A DNA stretch of 64,000 nt from the NCBI GenBank assembly GCA_964035775.1, contig OZ038316.1:31465142-31529141 (forward strand), read 5' to 3'. This document shows, in pieces, positions 57,701 through 64,000 of this stretch; position 1 is the stretch's first letter, and every line of letters starts with the position of its first letter. Source of the DNA: Osedax frankpressi (lineage: Eukaryota; Annelida; Polychaeta; Sabellida; Siboglinidae). The notes beneath the pieces were generated by a model. That model saw only the letters and a list, made by a program, of their open reading frames with translations, was not told the DNA's origin and ran no database searches. The translations under genes were made by a program, and so were the position numbers.

Positions 57701-60677
57701 GGGAGTTTCGATAATGCTGACGTCGTAGGCCACTAGGGGGCGTTTAGTATTTTCGGAACTTTTGATCTTGGCTGGAGACGATATCGAGATATAGATAGTA
57801 CGAATATAATCATATTAAATATTTTAAAACTTTAATTTACCTATATAAATTGTGACTAAAGAAGCTTAGTCCATTGTTCATTTGTTTTCATAAAGAAGGT
57901 TACGTTACTCAGCAAACAGAGAGGGATGTAATAGTTTTATGGGATATCAATTCAGCCCAATAGAAATTCGTCAAAATGAAAGTGAGGCGTAATTAACGTT
58001 GTTAATATTAGTGAGTCATAATGACAAATATTTCTAGGTTAAGCCTAATTCCCAACGCGGCAAAGTGAATAGAACATGATTATATAATGATATGTGTACT
58101 GTGTTTACTAAATAGTATTAGGTACCACCTGGTACCACCTGGTACCACCTGGTATCACCTGGTATCACCTGGTACCACCTGGTACCACCTGGTACCACCT
58201 GGTACCACCTGGTACCACCTGGTACCACCTGGTACCACCTGGTACCACCTGATATCACCTGGTACCACCTGGTACCACCTGGTATCACCTGGAACCACCT
58301 GGTACCACCTGGTACCACCCGGTACCACCTGGTACCACCCGGTACCACCCGGTACCACCTGGTACCACCTGGTATCACCTGGTATTACCTGGTACCACCT
58401 GGTACCACCTGGTACCACCTGGTACCACCTGGTACCACCTGGTACCACCTGGTATCACCTGGTATTACCTGGTACCACCTGGTATATTAACTGACACTAG
58501 GTATTCTCTTGCCACTAAATAGGACGGTATGCTTCTATATCTAAATCAGAATTTTAAGTAAAATATTATTTTCATCGATAATATATAAAAATCAGAAGTT
58601 CTCGGAGAGGTATTTGAAATCGTATAACACTAGTATTTAGCATTCTAAAACACTTCGTTACATTTAATGATAACATTCTGAATATTAATTATTTTAACAC
58701 GATATTCTACATTATTATAAGAGAAAATATAAGAGAAAATATAAACAGTACACTTATCGGCTGGGGCGGTGTGAGCTCAGTGGAATGATTCCCATCTAAA
58801 CTAGATTTGCAGACTCAATTGAGAATAGGATGGATTCGGGGGCGCCTTAAAGATAATATTAATATTATTTTATATTGCAGTGTATACAGAATATCTTATA
58901 TAAACAATACGATTATATTATAAATAAATAATGAGATTTTTATTTTATCGAAACTACTATTAATCATACGATATTTATAAAATATATGCACTGAACATCA
59001 CTATTTACTTTATTATCTCATCTATAGATACATTGGATACATAACAACTAATAACTATATTTTCATATGATCAATTTCTTTTTGGAAAATTTAAATTTCG
59101 CTCTCCGACTTGAATTCAATATTTCTAATACATTACAAAAATACCGTAGAAATATATTTCAAATAGAATTTAGGTAGCATTCAATTTGAAACTAATTTCA
59201 GCGGATTCTAATCGCAGCGAGTTAAGGGGGTATGAGGTGGTGGGGTCGTGGGGTCGTGGAGACAATGTCTACCTCGACTTTATAAAGACATTAATGGCGT
59301 TAGCTTATAAGTTACTAATACAATGGATCCTGAATAACATTTTCACTCGAATTCTAGAATTAACACTGGACACGAATAAGTAAGTAATTTCATAGAACTG
59401 ATGTTTACTATTTGAATAAATAATATATATTTGATTAAATATCTATAATTAAATCAACGTAAAAATATTTATGAAAACGCAATATAGAATTCTATAGACA
59501 AATTATATACAATGTATATCTGGTATATTATATTTAATGAATAAATTATAGTATGTGATTATGAAGTAAATATGTTTATATTATGTAATTAAGTGTAGTA
59601 TTATATATCAACTATATAAGATACCAATACTTATATTATTATAATTGTACAGGAGGTTTTCCTTCATTTTTGCGATATGCCTCTATATATGTATATATAA
59701 TACTGTAGTATGAACATATAGTCATAATATACTACGGTTTGTTTGTAGTAATTGATGTCAAGAGTATAATGCTATTGAAAGGGTTATGCAAGGGCTATAG
59801 CAACGACAATTAGCTTCTCCTCCTCAGACGCACACAACTAGTCTTTATTAAACTCCATCAGCTACAATTCCTTAACTATCTTACATAGCGACTGCAGGGT
59901 TAGAGTTCATTGAAGGTTAATTGGTTATTTGAGTTGAAAAGCTATTTTAAAGGTCGCTATGTTCGACATAAATTTTTACTTTAATGAATTATGAAAATTG
60001 TACCACACAAATTTGAGTTTTAATGATGATATGAAGCGAATATACAGGAAGAACTAATGAAGAAACAATACATAAAAAATATAATTGATATAAAGAAAAT
60101 TATATTTAATGAATTTATAAATTACAATCTTACTATAACGAATTAGGTTTACTTTATAACTTCACTTATAATTGCATACACGTACACAACAATATATATG
60201 ATAGTAAAGCAATAAAAGAGCAGCTTAATGTATAAAGTGTATCGAATAAGTCAGATTTTAACGAGTAGATTATTCCAATTAAGTCTCGAATCGTATTTGT
60301 GATCAAATATCTTAGATTAGTGCATCTGTCGTCGAACAAGTAAATCACCCTGCACTATAATACGTGACTTATAAACCTGGAGTATTTTCTTGTTCATCTT
60401 GGTGGCGATTATTTCTAGGTGGATACTCTATAGTGATATCCTCGTCTTCATCTTCGATATCAATATCAGGAGATTGATCAGAATAAATATCTGAGAATTT
60501 ATCTAAAATGTTACTAGGTTTAGGAGGATCACTGCTTTCATTAGCAGTATCGGTTGAGTTTACATCATTATTTGTAATGATCTTGTCAAGAGTTTCTTCT
60601 TCTTCCTCTTCAGAATCCGTTAAATCATAATCACCAATCAAAGAACGCATAGCTTGAGCACTGTCGTTTCGATTCAT
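51661..60677 (-). CDS. SAP30BP: SAP30-binding protein (HCNGP family), 7 exons, 262 aa
   Basis: Seven exons, each bounded by GT and AG, join in phase to 789 nt: 60377-60677, 56468-56577, 55365-55456, 52918-52978, 52487-52597, 51987-52032 and 51661-51728. The product has an acidic N-terminus (six Glu at residues 23-28). The HCNGP core covers about residues 130-230: CSASLQ (132-137), IDLNSVIQERKDFRNPS (152-168), IYEKLVQYC (169-177), GTNYP (183-187), SYYEELAKAQK (200-210) and VEFVSG (226-231). The C-terminal KRKSKWD (243-249) matches a UHM-ligand motif. From memory the human protein has about 308 aa with the same order and spacing. The family is nuclear; it binds SAP30 of the Sin3 corepressor and works with RBM17/SPF45 in 3' splice-site recognition on short introns. 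The ATG at 60,677 is chosen because the acidic SLIGDYDLTDSE start fits the family. Introns are 3,799, 1,011, 2,386, 320, 454 and 258 bp; the first three are packed with minisatellites. Exact splice sites are inferred, not confirmed by RNA. Confidence 0.93.
51729..52486 (-). other. SAP30BP introns 5 and 6
   Basis: Short AT-rich introns of 454 bp (52,033-52,486) and 258 bp (51,729-51,986). Intron 5 holds an inverted repeat: TCAAATGCATTCG (52,277-52,289) faces CGAATGCATTTCA (52,307-52,319), 12 of 13 bases pairing. An AP-1-like TGAGTCACG lies nearby at 52,329. No tandem array is present. Exon 6 lies between them. Confidence 0.7.
51987..52032 (-). CDS. SAP30BP: SAP30BP exon 6 (residues 226-240)
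   Basis: A 46-nt exon reading VEFVSGMKKSHMSDT, equivalent to the IEFVTGTKKG segment of the human protein. Donor CAG|GTACCA, phase 1. The acceptor ATCAACAAAG has A at -3 and is weak; it is chosen because it restores the conserved ERTKVEFV join. Confidence 0.87.
52487..52597 (-). CDS. SAP30BP: SAP30BP exon 5 (residues 189-225)
   Basis: Acceptor ACACCCTGCAG, then HLYNPTIYGPESYYEELAKA and a Lys/Glu-rich helix ending KKERTK, with donor AAG|GTCTTA (phase 0). It matches the human FDPHGWSEDSYYEALAKAQK segment without a gap. Confidence 0.94.
52918..52978 (-). CDS. SAP30BP: SAP30BP exon 4 (residues 168-188)
   Basis: Acceptor TTTATTTGTAACAG, then a T completing Ser168, then IYEKLVQYCEIDEKGTNYP and Leu. 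This is the best-conserved block of the family. Donor CTG|GTTCGT, phase 0. The acceptor is the last unit of a 16-bp tandem array filling the adjacent intron. Confidence 0.94.
52977..53810 (-). repeat. 16-bp minisatellite abutting the exon 4 acceptor
   Basis: About 52 copies of TACTGTTACAAATAAA (plus strand), with AATTAAA and CTGGTAC variants. On the transcribed strand the unit reads TTTATTTGTAACAGTA, which is identical to the exon 4 splice acceptor and the first bases of the exon. The segment CTGTTTCAATTTAATTGAAT occurs twice, at 53,171 and 53,317, showing a 146-bp higher-order duplication. The left half is mostly CTGTTAC and the right half mixes CTGGTAC units. Confidence 0.95.
53811..54498. 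other. AT-rich unique part of intron 3
   Basis: Long A and T runs and no tandem array, conserved exon or clear regulatory motif that I can support. Confidence 0.6.
54499..54808. repeat. TA-rich 18-bp minisatellite in intron 3
   Basis: About 17 copies of an AGTATATATTAGTATAAT-type unit, with TATAGTAGTATAATAG variants in which an internal T and G alternate. Almost pure A/T plus a regularly spaced G. The unit is partly self-complementary. Confidence 0.9.
54809..55364. other. Intron 3, proximal part next to exon 3
   Basis: AT-rich unique sequence. The plus strand near 55,341 has a 32-codon ATG frame that is only the antisense of exon 3 and its donor. I see no other feature. Confidence 0.6.
55365..55456 (-). 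CDS. SAP30BP: SAP30BP exon 3 (residues 138-167, part of 168)
   Basis: Acceptor CCTCACGTAG, then NKILSFHIKMVREG and DLNSVIQERKDFRNP, with donor CAG|GTAACC (phase 2). It matches the human KIQKLY...MNYIIQRKKEFRNP segment, although the helix NKILSFHIKM has lost the usual LYE motif. An in-frame TAG just before the exon supports this acceptor. Confidence 0.92.
55693..56450 (-). repeat. 18-bp minisatellite in intron 2, next to the exon 2 donor
   Basis: About 42 copies of CTGCAGCTATTGCCTACG (PstI sites CTGCAG on the plus strand). On the transcribed strand the unit is CGTAGGCAATAGCTGCAG. The main variation is T/C in CTGCAG versus CCGCAG and A/G in CCTACG versus CCTGCG. The array begins about 18 bp inside the intron from the exon 2 donor and nearly fills the 1,011-bp intron. 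Several frames on both strands stay open because 18 is a multiple of three. Confidence 0.97.
56468..56577 (-). CDS. SAP30BP: SAP30BP exon 2 (residues 101-137)
   Basis: The acceptor CCGCCCGCAG is followed by 110 nt completing Asp101 and reading RSPSESEEDGDD, then LPSAPTEKCSASLQ, which corresponds to the IPPEPPGRCSNHLQ region of the human protein. The donor is CAG|GTGTTC, phase 0. The exon sits between a 12-bp minisatellite on its acceptor side and an 18-bp minisatellite on its donor side. Confidence 0.85.
56584..57200 (-). repeat. 12-bp G-rich minisatellite upstream of the exon 2 acceptor
   Basis: Units of GGCGGAGTTTGG/GA, interspersed with GATGGAGTTTGG and AGCAGGAGTTT types, about 50 units. 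On the transcribed strand these read CTCCGCCCCAAA and CTCCGCCTCAAA, a C/T/A-rich tract that ends in CCGCCCGCAG, the exon 2 acceptor. AG is almost absent from the transcribed strand over the near part. Confidence 0.95.
57338..57561 (+). repeat. 57-bp GC-rich tandem repeat in intron 1, about 3.9 copies
   Basis: GACCCCTG recurs at 57,361, 57,418, 57,475 and 57,532, exactly 57 bp apart. Conserved words are ACTACGCTAGCTAAGGGTCG and CCTTCGACTACG. Units differ at a few sites only. It is much richer in G+C and CpG than the surrounding intron, and open frames on both strands follow from 57 = 19 codons. Confidence 0.93.
57562..58120. other. Intron 1 segment with CTCF-type motif
   Basis: It starts GC-rich and CpG-containing (57,562-57,790) and then returns to AT-rich sequence. 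Apart from the CTCF-like site at 57,730-57,742 I find no exon or repeat. Confidence 0.6.
57730..57742 (+). promoter_or_regulatory. Candidate CTCF insulator site
   Basis: CCACTAGGGGGCG matches the CTCF core (CCASYAGRKGGCR) at every position, and the flanks GG and TTTA are close to the extended consensus. A match of this length is unlikely by chance in AT-rich DNA. It sits in intron 1 between the 57-bp and decamer arrays. Binding is inferred from the motif alone. Confidence 0.5.
58121..58480. repeat. Decamer repeat GGTACCACCT, 36 copies
   Basis: Exactly 36 decamers with a few GGTATCACCT, GGTATTACCT and GGTACCACCC variants. Each unit has a GGTACC palindrome (KpnI site), and the minus-strand unit is AGGTGGTACC, which also contains donor-like AGGTGG. 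Period 10 gives an open frame every 30 bp on both strands, so the long frames here mean nothing. Confidence 0.97.
58481..58760. other. AT-rich intron 1 sequence
   Basis: Unique AT-rich sequence with no repeat, exon or recognisable motif. Confidence 0.55.
58765..58850 (+). repeat. tRNA-derived SINE-like fragment
   Basis: GGGGCGGTGTGAGCTCAGTGG resembles the 5' end and D arm of a tRNA, split here as an A-box-like TGAGCTCAGTGG at 58,772-58,783. GGATTCGGGGGC at 58,832-58,843 resembles a B-box. The order and roughly 60-bp spacing fit a pol III internal promoter. I see no proper acceptor stem or poly-A tail, so it is likelier a decayed SINE than a tRNA gene. Confidence 0.4.
58851..59200. other. AT-rich intron 1 sequence
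   Basis: Unique AT-rich sequence without a supported feature. Confidence 0.5.
59201..59345. other. GC-richer island in intron 1, unclassified
   Basis: It includes GCGGATTCTAATCGCAGCG, then a G-rich GGTGGTGGGGTCGTGG block and CTACCTCGAC. It contrasts with the AT-rich surroundings. No family was recognised; it may be a mobile-element relic or an intronic regulatory element. The plus-strand open frame over it has no ATG. Confidence 0.35.
59384..60376. other. Intron 1, part next to exon 1
   Basis: AT-rich unique sequence. I see no further exon: the protein joins in phase from exon 1 to exon 2 without one. A 60-codon minus-strand frame at 60,166-60,348 runs into intron sequence and matches no known family. 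Confidence 0.55.
60377..60677 (-). CDS. SAP30BP: SAP30BP exon 1 (residues 1-100)
   Basis: It starts MNRNDSAQAMRSLIGDYD, then runs through acidic and Asp/Asn/Ser-rich sequence to QENTP. The donor CAG|GTTTAT leaves one extra base (phase 1). Without splicing the frame would stop two codons later. The acidic, disordered character is typical of the HCNGP N-terminus. Confidence 0.85.
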
Positions 60678-60935
60678 AATCGTGGAATAGTTATTAAATT
60701 ATAAATTGATTTGATAAAATTTAATTTTCAATAGTTTATTCACAATATTTATTTCCATTAAATAAAATGAACGTATTAAAATAATATATACAAAATAAAT
60801 TAAATATACGATATATCTTTAGAAACTATGTGAAATTAGTATAACTAATAAAATAATTTTGAATATATCTATTAAAATTTATAAACAAATAAATAATAAT
60901 GGCAGCCGGAAGTTGAATTTTCAATGTTTCCCACT
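60678..60935 (-). promoter_or_regulatory. Likely 5' UTR and core promoter of SAP30BP
   Basis: A perfect ETS/GABP-type site, CCGGAAGT, lies at 60,906-60,913, about 230 bp upstream of the ATG. On the minus strand it reads ACTTCCGGCTGCCAT, typical of housekeeping promoters close to the start site. It is an isolated GC-rich motif in AT-rich sequence. No start-site evidence is available. Confidence 0.4.
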
Positions 60936-61560
60936 TTTAGAAATTTAAATTCAAGAATAACCACAGGTATTTTATACGAATAAATATGATATAAATAAAT
61001 AATGAATAATATTATAATAAATATTACAAGGCATTTATTTTTTATTAATTTCTGAGCGATAATTCAACATATTAATTGTATAATTATTATATATATTTCT
61101 ATTTATTGTATAGTATTTATAATTAAACTATTGTAAATACCATTCCTCTATCGTGTCATATATTCTAAATTAATGTTTAATATATGCTAATTACAAAAAT
61201 ATCATAATTGAATATTTAAAATTGTAAATAATATTCAAAATATGATTTGCGCAATTATCATGCAGTACGCGAAAAATATTTTTTTTATATTCTTACGTTC
61301 CTATTTTACTTCTATAAATAAATATTTATATCACAATACATTATTTTGCTTTAGTAAGTAATACATGTAAATTGTTAGCCTAATAATATTGTAACATTAT
61401 AATAATATTATAATTAGTAAATAATTAGAATACTTAAATACATAAATTAATAATCGTAAAAACATAATTTATAAAAATAATTATATATTAGTGTAATAAG
61501 TTACCGAATTCACATACCCTAAATGTATGCGACTCAACTATGATTTGTAAATTGAATTAT
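60936..61560. other. AT-rich upstream sequence
   Basis: Unique, very AT-rich. No gene, array or strong motif was seen. Confidence 0.5.
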
Positions 61561-61605
61561 ATCAAAGCCCCCTGTAACCTCATAGAAGATACAGGGAGCT
61601 TTGAT
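61561..61605. other. 16-bp hairpin
   Basis: ATCAAAGCCCCCTGTA (61,561-61,576) faces TACAGGGAGCTTTGAT (61,590-61,605); 15 of 16 positions pair, around a 13-nt loop. The arms are GC-richer than their surroundings. It is shorter than a typical microRNA precursor. Function unknown. Confidence 0.6.
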
Positions 61606-62484
61606 TATATATACTAGTGAAAATAAATTCTTACAAATGTTCTCAAACGATATTGCAATAACAATATGAGTATTAAACATCTTTAAAATCCACGATAGTT
61701 ATAAGAATATGAATAAACAATAATATTGTATTGAAACCTACTAATTATATTATATTTTACATATGATTTATTTTGCACAATTGCAATTATTTAATTTTCA
61801 CTTAGAAATAGTTTAAAAACTGTTTCACCTGCATTAGATTATAATTCACTTTACAAATGATTCATGGTTATGCGTTATTACATTCACATTGTGAGTGTTA
61901 TCAGAAAGAAATCTTTATCAAGAATAACTTACATGTTTTTGTAAACTATTCTTATCTGGATTTCTTATCTTAGCATGACTTCATACAAACTCTATATATA
62001 GTTACACAGTTTGAATATCAATCTAGCCTAGAGAAAAATAGTAATAAAAACTAAACTACAGTTTAGTTACTTTCTAATTACTTCCATGATAATAACCATA
62101 ATTACCAAGATACATGGTCTCCTATCTTTACTATACAATAGTTACATATGCTAATTAACACCTAAGCAATATATTAAAGTATTTTTTCAATTATCATAAT
62201 TATTGTATGCCAAATTTTTCAGTTTTTTATTAATAATGGTTATAAAATTTAAAAAAATTATATCTCAAATTCTAATAATATATTTAATATAATAGTATGT
62301 CTATATACAAACAGTGTAATTAAATATTTTAATAACTCATCTTCCAACTGGACACAACCAAATCATTTTACTATCATACATTTCTATACTATATAAGTCA
62401 TAGATAATATCGATACAAGTTTGTAATGGGAGCAATTCCAGTTTGTATATATGTATTAACATACATATACTGGCAATTACATTC

Positions 62485-62519
<35 letters not shown>

Positions 62520-63015
62520 CTATTTGTAATACTTGTGACGTGTTGATAACAGATATTATATTATTCCGTGAGTAAATGCCAACTTGGCACCTTTAGGCTA
62601 TTTTTATGTTGTCAATTATAAAAATGTTTTAATCGCATTCCTTTGACATACTCACTGGTACATAATTAGTGTGATTTTACCAACTTGTACTTTATTTTGT
62701 AAATCCTTTTGAATACAGTAAAACGTTTCATTTCATTCCACTAATAATATTTTTTAATCTAAAAACTACACATAATTATATTATTTTTCTCTGTACATTT
62801 TATATACAATTAAAATTACATTTCTCAATTTAACCATTCATTTTAATTATTAATAATATTGTAGCTAATCATATTGAATCAATAAATATTTATAAATGTA
62901 AGGGATGAACTTATAATACATGGGTGCGTTGGAAATTCTGTTGCTTCTTATTCTAAATACGTGCTTTTTTATTATCAATATAGGATTTATCAGAAAACTT
63001 AAATAAAACTAATAA
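61606..63015. other. AT-rich upstream sequence with (CA)n tract
   Basis: Mostly unique AT-rich DNA. It contains a near-palindrome AACTAAACTACAGTTTAGTT at 62,049-62,068 and the (CA)n tract at 62,491-62,517. No coding exon recognised. Confidence 0.5.
62491..62517 (+). repeat. (CA)n microsatellite
   Basis: About 13.5 uninterrupted CA dinucleotides, directly preceded by CATTA. Confidence 0.95.
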
Positions 63016-63060
63016 ATGAATAAAAGCCAAAGGTCGGCGAGACCTTTGACCTTTATTCAT
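63016..63060. other. 20-bp hairpin with 5-nt loop
   Basis: Arms at 63,016-63,035 and 63,041-63,060 are complementary at 18 of 20 positions and enclose the loop GGCGA. The outer part is ATGAATAAA/TTTATTCAT and the inner part CAAAGGTC/GACCTTTG. The arms also create nuclear-receptor half-sites. Confidence 0.7.
63041..63052 (-). promoter_or_regulatory. DR1 nuclear-receptor motif
   Basis: On the minus strand AGGTCAAAGGTC is two AGGTCA-type half-sites spaced by one base, the DR1 pattern bound by HNF4, USP/RXR and COUP/Svp family receptors. It coincides with the 3' arm of the hairpin. Confidence 0.35.
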
Positions 63061-63598
63061 GATATCATTACATCATAATAACCTAGTATTATATAAATAT
63101 ATATTTATTATTTACAAATCAATACTTACACATTTCTGCAGATATTTATAGCTATTACATTCAACCAAACCAATTAACCCAAGGTCTTTCCAATTAATAA
63201 AACCCATCTGGTTACAGCCTTATTAATAGTTATTATTATTACTATGCTGATCATAATTGACCATTGGTATATGTAATTACTATTAATTTATTAATTAACT
63301 ATGGTTTATTGCATTTCGTCGGATTTTTTGTAATTTCCGTTAACCATGGCTCCTTGCCATCGTCATGCCAACGAAACTGTAAAAATGTGCATATCGTGAT
63401 TCATTTACGCTTATTTATAGAAATGCGCATGGATAATAAATGTTAATGATATTATTACGAGTGAATTAACCACTGCGAATAAATTTGTACCACTTTTTTT
63501 GATCCCGATTCTTTCGGCAAATGCGTGATAGCGTCGTGAAATGTAAACGCCGAGCTTTGTGTACTGTAGTGTAGTGCAAGAGCACCCAGTTCTACGCG
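63061..63598. other. Upstream sequence grading from AT-rich to CpG-containing
   Basis: AT-rich to about 63,300, then increasingly mixed with CG dinucleotides. No supported gene. Confidence 0.45.
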
Positions 63599-63605
63599 TG
63601 ACGTC
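63599..63605 (+). promoter_or_regulatory. CRE-like motif
   Basis: TGACGTC follows CGCG and is followed by a second TTGACGCG. It lies in the CpG-richer stretch at 63,540-63,670, which could be the promoter region of a gene beyond the right edge. Confidence 0.25.
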
Positions 63606-63670
63606 TTTGACGCGAAATGCCACAATTAGTTTATTTACTCATCGTGTCTGCGGTCCGAGCGGAGTGTCTA

Positions 63671-63762
63671 TCCCTCTCTCTCTCCCTCTCTCTCTCCCTC
63701 TCTCTCTCCCTCTCTCTCTCCCTCTCTCTCATCCTCTCTCTCTCTCTCTCTCCCTCTCTCTC
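63671..63762 (+). repeat. (CT)n / GAGA tract
   Basis: 92 bp of almost pure CT with CCCTCTCTC punctuations at 8-bp or longer spacing. The minus strand reads (GA)n, as in GAGA-factor sites near insect promoters. It follows a CpG-rich block. Confidence 0.93.
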
Positions 63763-63834
63763 GGGGCAGAGATTAGGTTTCTCGACGACGTCCTATCCAT
63801 TGTTTATTGTTTGCGCGATTATCCCGTTATGCTG

Positions 63835-63942
63835 CATCTCCGCCTACATCTCCGCCTACATCTCCGCCTACACCTCCGCCTACATCGCCGCCTACATCGC
63901 CGCCTACACCTCCGCCTACATCTCCGCCTACATCTCCGCCTA
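63835..63942 (+). repeat. 12-bp minisatellite, 9 copies
   Basis: Unit CATCTCCGCCTA with CACCTCCGCCTA and CATCGCCGCCTA variants. It resembles, in the opposite orientation, the 12-bp array before SAP30BP exon 2 (9 of 12 positions shared). Open frames through it have no ATG. Confidence 0.93.
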
Positions 63943-64000
63943 TATTGGCGCGCATTCGTACGTCGGTCTCTACGTTGGTAGACCGTCAGTCCCTTTTAAT

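Noticed and set aside
58087-58494. Open frames on both strands over the decamer array
   Set aside because: A 10-bp period repeats codons every 30 bp, so openness is automatic.
59186-59383. 65-codon plus-strand frame in intron 1
   Set aside because: Begins at TTG, no recognisable domain, antisense to the host intron.
60166-60348. 60-codon minus-strand frame just after exon 1
   Set aside because: Looks like a possible extra exon, but exon 1 joins exon 2 in phase to give a conserved protein; no family similarity.
63411-63981. Overlapping frames on both strands at the right edge
   Set aside because: Starts are non-ATG and the plus-strand frame is mostly (CT)n and 12-bp repeat translation.

Overview
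The window is eukaryotic nuclear DNA, very AT-rich, most likely from an invertebrate and perhaps an insect. That placement rests on one gene with introns of 0.25-3.8 kb, on overall composition and on insect-style regulatory motifs; the species cannot be named from sequence. I see no bacterial operon, CRISPR array or recognisable viral element.

Layout. (1) Bases 1 to about 51,129 are one uninterrupted head-to-tail satellite: about 1,700 copies of a 30-bp monomer (10-13% GC) in a single orientation, with 24-bp variants. Rare monomer variants recur at fixed distances, which shows nested segmental duplications 0.3-5.4 kb apart. The huge open frames through it are a by-product of the 30-bp period. 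(2) 51,130-51,598 is a short unique spacer with a tRNA-like B-box and an inverted repeat. (3) 51,661-60,677 on the minus strand is a complete seven-exon gene which I identify as SAP30BP (HCNGP), a nuclear protein of pre-mRNA splicing and the Sin3/SAP30 axis. The exons join in phase to 789 nt, encoding 262 aa. Automated ORF calling misses all but the first exon, because the larger introns are filled with tandem repeats. (4) 60,678-64,000 is the upstream region: AT-rich, with an ETS-type promoter motif, two strong hairpins, a (CA)n tract, a nuclear-receptor DR1 motif and, at the right edge, a CpG-richer island with a (CT)n tract and a 12-bp minisatellite that may be the promoter side of a neighbouring gene.

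The most interesting structure is the SAP30BP gene. Its three largest introns carry at least six unrelated tandem arrays (periods 57, 12, 18, 18, 16 and 10 bp), and several begin exactly at splice junctions. The 16-bp array before exon 4 is an amplified copy of that exon's own 3' splice site. The 12-bp array before exon 2 reads, on the transcribed sense, as a long C/T/A tract nearly without AG. The 18-bp array starts about 20 bp after the exon 2 donor. All six donors are strong on the exon side but weak on the intron side. The family's role in 3' splice-site recognition with RBM17/SPF45 makes this architecture worth testing.
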